From Duganella sp. BJB476 (GTDB taxonomy: Bacteria > Pseudomonadota > Gammaproteobacteria > Burkholderiales > Burkholderiaceae_D), in assembly GCF_003416895.1 (NCBI RefSeq), contig NZ_QVIO01000008.1, positions 1 through 64,000 on the forward strand: a stretch of 64,000 nucleotides of DNA, in the 5' to 3' direction. The position numbers were made by a program, and so were the translations under genes. Positions 58,014-64,000 of the stretch are shown one piece after another (within the stretch, counting starts at the first letter, position 1; the number at the start of each line of letters is the position of its first letter). The notes beneath the pieces are model-generated. The model made no database searches and was not told the DNA's origin. It worked only from the letters and a program-made list of their open reading frames with translations.

Positions 58014-60202
58014 CCGCTCACATCACGCCCCGGCGCGCCCTGGCCGTCGCCAGCTGGATGCCGGTGCTCGCTTTTGCCTTCGCCATGCAACTGGCCGGCG
58101 TCGTCCACGCCCAGGCCGCGCCGGAGGCGCCGCCTTCCAACGCCATCGAAGCGATCACCGCCAACCAGCAGGGCTCGAACGTGATCGTCAAGATCGCGCT
58201 GAAGAACGCGCCCGGAAAATTGCCGATCGGCTTCGCCATCACCAATCCGCCGCGCATCGCGCTGGACTTCGGCGCCACCTCCAACGCCACCGGCAAGACC
58301 GTGCAGGAGCTGAGCCTGGGCGACCTGCGTGGCGTCAACGTGGTGCAGGCCGGCGAGCGTTCGCGCCTGGTGTTCAACCTGAAGCGCAGCCTGAACTACG
58401 CCACCGCCATCGACGGCAACGCCGTGATCCTGACCATCGACGGTTCCGGCGGCCTGGCCCAGGCGGTCGACGCCCGCGGCTTGCCGGTGGCGGCCGCCAC
58501 GCCAGCCGCGCCGGCCGGCCGTCAACTGCTGCGCGACATGGACTTCCGCCGCGGCGCCAACGGCGAGGGCCGGGTGGTGGTCGACCTGCCCAACAGCCAG
58601 GTGGCAGTCGACGTGCGCCAGACCCCGACCGGCGTGGTGGTCGATTTCCTCAAGACCGGCGTGCCGGAAAGCCTGCGCCGCCGGCTCGACGTCGGCGACT
58701 TCGGCACCCCGGTGGCGCTGGTCACCACCGTGCCGCAGGGCGACAACACGCGCATGACGATCGAGGCGCGCGGCCTGTGGGAACAGACCGTCTACCAGAG
58801 CGACACCCAGCTGGTGATCGACGTCAAGCCGATCAAGGAAGACCCGAACAAGCTGACCCAGGGCACCCAGGGCTATCGCGGCGAGAAGCTGTCCTTCAAT
58901 TTCCAGAACGTCGAAGTGCGCGCGGCCTTGCAGGCGATCGCCGACATCTCCGGCCTGAACATCATCACCAGCGACAGCGTCAGCGGCAACCTGACCCTGC
59001 GCCTGAAGGAAGTGCCGTGGGACCAGGCGCTGGACGTGGTGTTGCAGGCCAAGGGCCTGGACATGCGCAAGAACGGCTCGGTGCTGTGGATCGCGCCCAA
59101 GGAGGAACTGCTGACCAAGGAAAAGCTGGAGCTGGAGCAGCGCGCCCAGATCGCCGACCTTGAACCGCTGAAATCCGAGATCTTCCAGCTGAACTACCAG
59201 AAGGCCGACGCCTTCAAGACCGTGTTCGGCCTGGAAGGTGGCAGCGGCGACGGCAAGAACCGCATCCTGTCCAAGCGCGGCAGCGCCATCATCGAGCCGC
59301 GCACCAACCAGCTGTTCGTCACCGACATCGCCTCCAAGCTGGAGGATATCCGCAAGCTGATCGCCAAGACCGACATCGCCTCCAAGCAGGTGCTGATCGA
59401 GGCCCGCATCGTCGAGGCCAGCGACACCTTCACCCGCAACCTCGGCGCCAAGCTGGGCTTTTCCGACCTGCGCACCCAGCGCGGCGGCGACTCCGGCTAC
59501 CAGCTCGGCACCAGCAACACCCGGGTCGCCATCGGCGGCAACATCAACGGCGTGGGCGAGGTGACCGGCCAGATCAAGGCCTCCGACGCCAGCTACAGCA
59601 ACAGCCAGTTCATCAACCTGCCGGCCGGCGCCATCAACGGCGCCGCCGCCGGCAACCTGGCGGTCAGCCTGTTTTCGTCGGCCGCCAACCGCTTCCTCAA
59701 CCTGGAACTGTCCGCGCTGGAAGCGGACGGCACCGGCAAGATCATCTCCAGCCCGCGCGTGATCACGGCCGACAAGGCGATCGCGCTGATCGAGCAGGGC
59801 ATCGAGCTGCCCTACCAGGTGGCCACCAGCAGCGGCGCCACCTCGATCATGTTCCGCAAGGCCAACCTGCGGCTGGAAGTGACGCCGCAGATCACGCCGG
59901 ACGGCAACGTCGTCATCGACGTCGACGTCAACAAGGACAGCGTCGGCCAGGAAACCCGCGCCGGCTTCGCCATCGACACCAAGCACGTCAAGACCCAGGT
60001 CATGGTCGAGAACGGCGGCACCGTGGTGCTGGGCGGCATCTACCAGCAGACCGAGCGCAACACCACCGACAAGGTGCCGCTGCTGGGCGACGTGCCGGTG
60101 CTCGGCTATCTGTTCCGCAGCAACAGCCGCACCAACGACAAGACAGAATTGCTGGTCTTTATCACGCCCAAGATCGTCGCCGAACGGCTGTCGACGCGCT
60201 GA
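58010..60202 (+). CDS. pilQ: Type IV pilus secretin PilQ
   Basis: PilQ forms the outer-membrane pore for the pilus. The 730-residue protein has a signal peptide ending VVHAQA, two AMIN peptidoglycan-binding regions (for example PPRIALDFGATSN and MDFRRGANGEGRVVVDLPNS), the STN and N1 domains (NFQNVEVRAALQAIADISGL), and the secretin core with VLIEARIVEASDTFTRNLGA and VVLGGIYQQTERNTTDKVPL. It ends PKIVAERLSTR. The frame extends upstream to 57374, but the ATG overlapping pilP is right. No pilT or pilB is in view. Confidence 0.95.
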   Translation: MTAHITPRRALAVASWMPVLAFAFAMQLAGVVHAQAAPEAPPSNAIEAITANQQGSNVIVKIALKNAPGKLPIGFAITNPPRIALDFGATSNATGKTVQELSLGDLRGVNVVQAGERSRLVFNLKRSLNYATAIDGNAVILTIDGSGGLAQAVDARGLPVAAATPAAPAGRQLLRDMDFRRGANGEGRVVVDLPNSQVAVDVRQTPTGVVVDFLKTGVPESLRRRLDVGDFGTPVALVTTVPQGDNTRMTIEARGLWEQTVYQSDTQLVIDVKPIKEDPNKLTQGTQGYRGEKLSFNFQNVEVRAALQAIADISGLNIITSDSVSGNLTLRLKEVPWDQALDVVLQAKGLDMRKNGSVLWIAPKEELLTKEKLELEQRAQIADLEPLKSEIFQLNYQKADAFKTVFGLEGGSGDGKNRILSKRGSAIIEPRTNQLFVTDIASKLEDIRKLIAKTDIASKQVLIEARIVEASDTFTRNLGAKLGFSDLRTQRGGDSGYQLGTSNTRVAIGGNINGVGEVTGQIKASDASYSNSQFINLPAGAINGAAAGNLAVSLFSSAANRFLNLELSALEADGTGKIISSPRVITADKAIALIEQGIELPYQVATSSGATSIMFRKANLRLEVTPQITPDGNVVIDVDVNKDSVGQETRAGFAIDTKHVKTQVMVENGGTVVLGGIYQQTERNTTDKVPLLGDVPVLGYLFRSNSRTNDKTELLVFITPKIVAERLSTR

Positions 60203-60245
60203 TCAAGTGTTCAAGAACACGTACTTCGTTTAACTAGGATCTGAC

Positions 60246-62516
60246 ATGATATACGCGCTCCCCTCGGGCCTGGCCCAACCCATACTCCGCAGCGGCCGCT
60301 GGCTGGTGGCGCTCGGCGTCGCCGCTGCGCTGGCCGCCTGCGGCGGCGGCGGCGGCTCGCCCGGCAGCACCGGCGATGGCACGACGCCGCCGCCGGTCGT
60401 CAGCAAGGTGGCCACCGTGACCCTCAAGGCCGACCCGGCCACCATCGATTCGTCCGGCGTCGCCGGTACCGAGGTGACGCTGACGGCCATCGTCAAGGAC
60501 GCCAACAGCAACGCTCTGGCGGGCGAGACGGTGGCATTCAAGGCCAACGCCGGCATCATCACCAACACCAACCGGATCACCAACACCAACGGCGAGGTGG
60601 TGGAAAAACTCAGCATCAAGGATAGCCCGACGGCGGGCGATATTACCCTCACCGCCAGCGTCGGCACGGTGACCTCGACGGCGATCGTGGTCAAGGTGGT
60701 GACGGCGATGCCGACGCTGACGCTGACCTCCAACCCCGGCGAGCTGGCGTCGTCCGGCGCGGCCGGCAGCGAAGTGACGGTGTCGGTGGTGGTCAAGGAT
60801 TCGTCCAACAACGTGTTGCCGGGCGTCGCGGTGGCGCTGCAGGTCGACTCGGGCAACCTGGTCTATGCCACCCGCGTCAGCGACGCCAACGGCCGCGTCA
60901 CGGCCAAGCTGGACCGGGGTAGCGATCCGACCTCGCGCACCGTCACCGTCACCGCGTCCGCCGCCGGCGCCCAGACGCAGACGCTGCCGATCAAGGTGAC
61001 CGGCAACAAGCTGAGCATCAACAACAGCAGCTCCATCAAGGTCGGCGCCGCCACCGACGTCACCGTCAAGCTGGTCGATTCGGCCGGCAGCGCGCTGCCT
61101 GGGCAGGCGGTCACCTTCAGCGCCGGCGGCGCCAACCGGCTCAGCGTCAAGGGCGGCGGCACCGCCATCACCGATTCCAGCGGCCAGCTGGTGCTCAGCT
61201 ATACGGCGCAGACGGCCGGCACCGACGCCATCGTGGTGCGTTCGGCCGGCGAGATCGCCAACGCCTCGATCGTGGTCAGCGCCACCAACTTCACCGTCAG
61301 CGGCGTCGACGGCGCCGGCGCACCGCTGGCGCTCACCAACATCAACAGCTGCCAGAAGGTGGCGGTCCACAGCGACATCGGCGGCGTGCCGCAGACAGGC
61401 GGCGTCACGCTCAACACCTCGCGCGGCGCCATCTACTCCGACGTCGGCTGCGCTACCGCCACCAGCGCGCTGACGCTGGTGAACGGCAACGCCATCGCCT
61501 ATGTGCGCGCTGTCAATCCCGGCATAGCCACGCTGACCGCCACCTCCAGCGTCACCGGCCTGGCGACCCAGGGCTTGCTGGAGTTCGTCGCACCGTACAC
61601 GGCGTCGGCGATCGTCAGCATCCAGGCCGACCCTGCGGTCATCGGCGTCAACGCCAACGGCAGCACGGTGCAGCAATCGACGCTGCGCGCCACCGTGCTC
61701 GACGGCACATCGGAGAACAACCTGGTCAAGAACGCCGTGGTCAACTTCTCCTTCGTCAGCGACCCGAGCGGCGGCACCTTGACGCAGCCATCGGTGGTCA
61801 CCACCGGCGCCGACGGCACCGCCTCGGTCAGCTACATCGCCGGCCCCAACGACACCAAGCTGAACGGCGTGGTGGTCCAGGCCCAGCTGCAGGGTGTGTC
61901 GAACGCCACCGGCCAGGTCCAGCTGACCGTGGCCCGGCGGGCCGCCTCGATCAGCGCGGGCACCGGTAACACCATCGGCGTGCCGAGCTCGACCAGTTAC
62001 CAGCTCGACTACGCGGTGACCGTGACCGACGCCGCCGGCAACCCGGCCGCCGGCATCAAGCTGACCAGTTCGGTGCGCCCGCGCTACTACTACAAGGGCC
62101 AACTGTACTTTGTCGGCACCACCGGCCCGTGGGTGCTCGACCTCTCCGGCGCCAACCCGCTGCCGCTCGCCTGCGCCAACGAGGACGTCAACAGTGATAA
62201 CATCATGCAGCCGGGCGAAGACCTGAACCAGGACGGAACATTGACTCCGGGCAACGGTACCGTCGCCGTGACACCGACCGCGACCACCGACGTCAACGGC
62301 CAGGCCGTGGTGTCGCTGACGTATGCGCGCGACCACGCCAACTGGATCGATGTGGTGCTGACCATCCGCGGCCAGGTGTCGGGCACCGAGGCGCTGTATA
62401 CTACCCACACCAGGCTGCCCTATTTGGGGACCGACTTCACGACGGTGGGGACGCCGCCGCCGGGCCGGTACAGTCCGTACGGCATCGACGTGACGTCCTG
62501 TACCAATACAAATTAA
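60246..62516 (+). CDS. Large lipoprotein with invasin-type Ig-like repeats and calcium-loop motifs
   Basis: The 756-residue protein has a lipobox LAAC near residue 35 followed by a Gly/Ser/Thr-Pro linker, then at least five bacterial Ig-like (Big_1/invasin) repeats, each with a signature like AGTEVTLTAIVKDANSNALA, SEVTVSVVVKDSSNNVLPGV or TDVTVKLVDSAGSALPGQ. Near residues 650-675 there are two DxNxDG-like loops (DVNSDNIMQPGEDLNQDGTL), which suggest calcium binding. It should be a surface-exposed, possibly adhesive, outer-membrane lipoprotein. It lies 43 bases after pilQ and 12 bases before aroK, so it may be co-transcribed with the pilus genes; its role there is unknown. Confidence 0.85.
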   Translation: MIYALPSGLAQPILRSGRWLVALGVAAALAACGGGGGSPGSTGDGTTPPPVVSKVATVTLKADPATIDSSGVAGTEVTLTAIVKDANSNALAGETVAFKANAGIITNTNRITNTNGEVVEKLSIKDSPTAGDITLTASVGTVTSTAIVVKVVTAMPTLTLTSNPGELASSGAAGSEVTVSVVVKDSSNNVLPGVAVALQVDSGNLVYATRVSDANGRVTAKLDRGSDPTSRTVTVTASAAGAQTQTLPIKVTGNKLSINNSSSIKVGAATDVTVKLVDSAGSALPGQAVTFSAGGANRLSVKGGGTAITDSSGQLVLSYTAQTAGTDAIVVRSAGEIANASIVVSATNFTVSGVDGAGAPLALTNINSCQKVAVHSDIGGVPQTGGVTLNTSRGAIYSDVGCATATSALTLVNGNAIAYVRAVNPGIATLTATSSVTGLATQGLLEFVAPYTASAIVSIQADPAVIGVNANGSTVQQSTLRATVLDGTSENNLVKNAVVNFSFVSDPSGGTLTQPSVVTTGADGTASVSYIAGPNDTKLNGVVVQAQLQGVSNATGQVQLTVARRAASISAGTGNTIGVPSSTSYQLDYAVTVTDAAGNPAAGIKLTSSVRPRYYYKGQLYFVGTTGPWVLDLSGANPLPLACANEDVNSDNIMQPGEDLNQDGTLTPGNGTVAVTPTATTDVNGQAVVSLTYARDHANWIDVVLTIRGQVSGTEALYTTHTRLPYLGTDFTTVGTPPPGRYSPYGIDVTSCTNTN

Positions 62517-62528
62517 TACCGGGGTTCA

Positions 62529-64000
62529 ATGCAAAATGTGTTTCTAGTCGGCCTGATGGGGGCAGGAAAAACCACCATCGGCCGCATCCTGGCGCGCAAG
62601 CTGGGACTGAAGTTTGTCGATTCCGACCACGAGATCGAGGCCCGCACCGGCGCCTCGATCCCGTGGATTTTTGAAATCGAGGGCGAACAGAGCTTCCGGC
62701 GACGGGAGGCGGACGTGATCCGCGAGCTGACCGCCCAGCCCGACCTGGTGCTGGCCACCGGCGGCGGCGCCATCCTGAATCCGGACAACCGCGCCTACCT
62801 GCAGCAGCGCGGCACGGTGATCTACCTGCGCGCCACCGTCAACAGCATCCTGCAGCGCACCGCGCACGACAAGAACCGGCCGCTGTTGCAAACGGCCGAT
62901 CCGCGCAAAAAACTCGAAGAATTGATGGCGATCCGTGATCCTTTGTACATGGAAATTGCCGATATCGTCATCGATACCGGCCGACCTAACGTACAATCGA
63001 TGGTTCAATCCATCCTGACCCAGCTGGAAACCCGGGCTTGCGTAGCCTCGCCCAACTGCGTCACACAAGCCGAACCATCGATGAACGAAGAATCCACCAT
63101 CCTGTTAAATGTCGAGCTGGGCGAGCGCAGCTATCCCATCTCGATCGGCCCGGCGCTGCTGCAAGACGGCATGCTGCTGGCCCGTCACGTCAACGGCGAC
63201 AAGGTCGCCATCGTCACCAACACCACCGTCGCACCGCTGTACCTGGAGCGCGTCGAGGCCGGCTTGCGCCAGGCCGGCAAGCAGGTCACGTCCATCGTGC
63301 TGCCGGACGGCGAGGAGCACAAGAACTGGTCCAGCCTGATGCTGATCTTCGATGCGCTGCTGGCCGCCAAGGCCGACCGCAAGACCACGCTGATCGCCCT
63401 GGGCGGCGGCGTCATCGGCGACCTGACCGGCTACGCGGCCGCCAGCTATATGCGCGGCGTCGATTTCATCCAGGTGCCGACCACCTTGCTGTCGCAGGTC
63501 GATTCCTCGGTGGGCGGCAAGACCGGCATCAACCATCCGCTGGGCAAGAACATGATAGGCGCGTTCTACCAGCCGCGCGCGGTGATCGCCGATACCTCGA
63601 CCCTGGAAACCCTGCCGGCGCGCGAGCTGTCGGCCGGGCTGGCCGAGGTCATCAAGCACGGCGCCATCATCGACGCCGCCTTCTTCGACTGGATCGAGGC
63701 CAACATCGGCAAGCTGATGGCGCGCGACAAGGGCGCGCTGGCCTACGCCATCGCCCGCTCGTGCGAGATCAAGTCCGACGTGGTGCGCCAGGACGAACGC
63801 GAAGGCGGCCTGCGCGCCATCCTGAATTTCGGCCACACCTTCGGCCACGCCATCGAGAACGGCCTGGGCTACGGCGAGTGGCTGCACGGCGAAGCCGTCG
63901 GCTGCGGCATGGTGATGGCGGCCGACCTGTCGCACCGCATGGGCCTGGTCGACGCGGCCACCGTGGCGCGCATGCGTGCGCTGGTGGTGGCCGCCGGCCT
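62529..64000 (+). CDS. aroKB: Shikimate kinase fused to 3-dehydroquinate synthase (AroK-AroB), cut by window end
   Basis: The frame beginning at the ATG at 62529 stays open to base 64000, through both enzymes. The first half is shikimate kinase: P-loop [36 protein letters not shown] and the lid NRPLLQ. The linker (about residues 163-184, [16 protein letters not shown]) leads directly into the 3-dehydroquinate synthase domain at Met185. I traced every codon from 62880 through the junction to 63171 and see no stop. Together they would perform steps two and five of the shikimate pathway. Bacterial fusions of this kind are known in other groups. A natural stop lost by an indel or sequencing error is the main alternative. 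Confidence 0.85.
   Translation, partial: MQNVFLVGLMGAGKTTIGRILARKLGLKFVDSDHEIEARTGASIPWIFEIEGEQSFRRREADVIRELTAQPDLVLATGGGAILNPDNRAYLQQRGTVIYLRATVNSILQRTAHDKNRPLLQTADPRKKLEELMAIRDPLYMEIADIVIDTGRPNVQSMVQSILTQLETRACVASPNCVTQAEPSMNEESTILLNVELGERSYPISIGPALLQDGMLLARHVNGDKVAIVTNTTVAPLYLERVEAGLRQAGKQVTSIVLPDGEEHKNWSSLMLIFDALLAAKADRKTTLIALGGGVIGDLTGYAAASYMRGVDFIQVPTTLLSQVDSSVGGKTGINHPLGKNMIGAFYQPRAVIADTSTLETLPARELSAGLAEVIKHGAIIDAAFFDWIEANIGKLMARDKGALAYAIARSCEIKSDVVRQDEREGGLRAILNFGHTFGHAIENGLGYGEWLHGEAVGCGMVMAADLSHRMGLVDAATVARMRALVVAAG
63081..64000 (+). other. aroB: AroB half of the fusion (3-dehydroquinate synthase)
   Basis: From the ATG at 63081 the protein reads [20 protein letters not shown] and shows [19 protein letters not shown], the NAD-binding [39 protein letters not shown], the zinc-site residues in [13 protein letters not shown] and [20 protein letters not shown]. 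Some 306 of the usual 360 residues are in view. It has no ribosome site of its own, which favours translation as a fusion, though reinitiation at this ATG is possible. Confidence 0.85.

Overview
The window reads as chromosomal DNA of a GC-rich betaproteobacterium, most likely an Oxalobacteraceae member of the Massilia/Duganella type. The basis is the gene order (ribosomal block, hemB-engB, cytochrome c4, ccs genes, msrPQ, lysA, lptM, cyaY, mrcA, pilMNOPQ, aroKB), a PEP-CTERM protein, large TonB receptors, and codon use. The genus is inferred; no rRNA or tRNA gene is present to settle it.

Bases 1-758 hold the end of tuf and rpsJ. From 759 to about 10000 a block of unrelated genes separates rpsJ from rplC, which are normally neighbours: a TonB-dependent receptor, a DUF817 membrane protein, an FHA/sigma-54 activator, a Ser/Thr kinase with TPRs followed by a small protein, and a divergent DUF1842-like gene. 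The DUF1842-like gene has a near-perfect sigma-54 promoter with paired palindromes upstream, so this block looks like a self-contained kinase - activator - target circuit.

Bases 10029-24300 carry the rest of the S10, spc and alpha operons (rplC to rplQ, with secY, infA, rpmJ and rpoA), restarting from its own promoter and broken by hairpins after rpsQ, rpsD and rpoA.

Bases 24400-41280 hold dsbD, a Spy/CpxP-like periplasmic protein, an OmpR/EnvZ-like two-component system beside an RND efflux adaptor and pump, an FAD/NAD(P)-binding protein, a zinc-ribbon TonB-like membrane protein, and an ABC ATPase with a giant ABC-2 permease/M1 peptidase fusion. An 88-nt near-perfect hairpin separates the last gene from hemB.

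Bases 41377-54731 are conserved housekeeping: heme synthesis (hemB), ribosome assembly GTPase (engB), cytochrome c4 and system II cytochrome c maturation (resB, ccsA), periplasmic methionine sulfoxide repair (msrPQ), lysine synthesis (lysA), an LptM lipoprotein, frataxin and PBP1a. A PEP-CTERM protein gene interrupts this run.

Bases 55071-64000 hold the type IV pilus assembly operon pilMNOPQ, then a large Ig-repeat lipoprotein, then shikimate kinase joined in frame, without a stop codon, to 3-dehydroquinate synthase, which runs off the window. I saw no CRISPR array, insertion sequence, prophage or tRNA.
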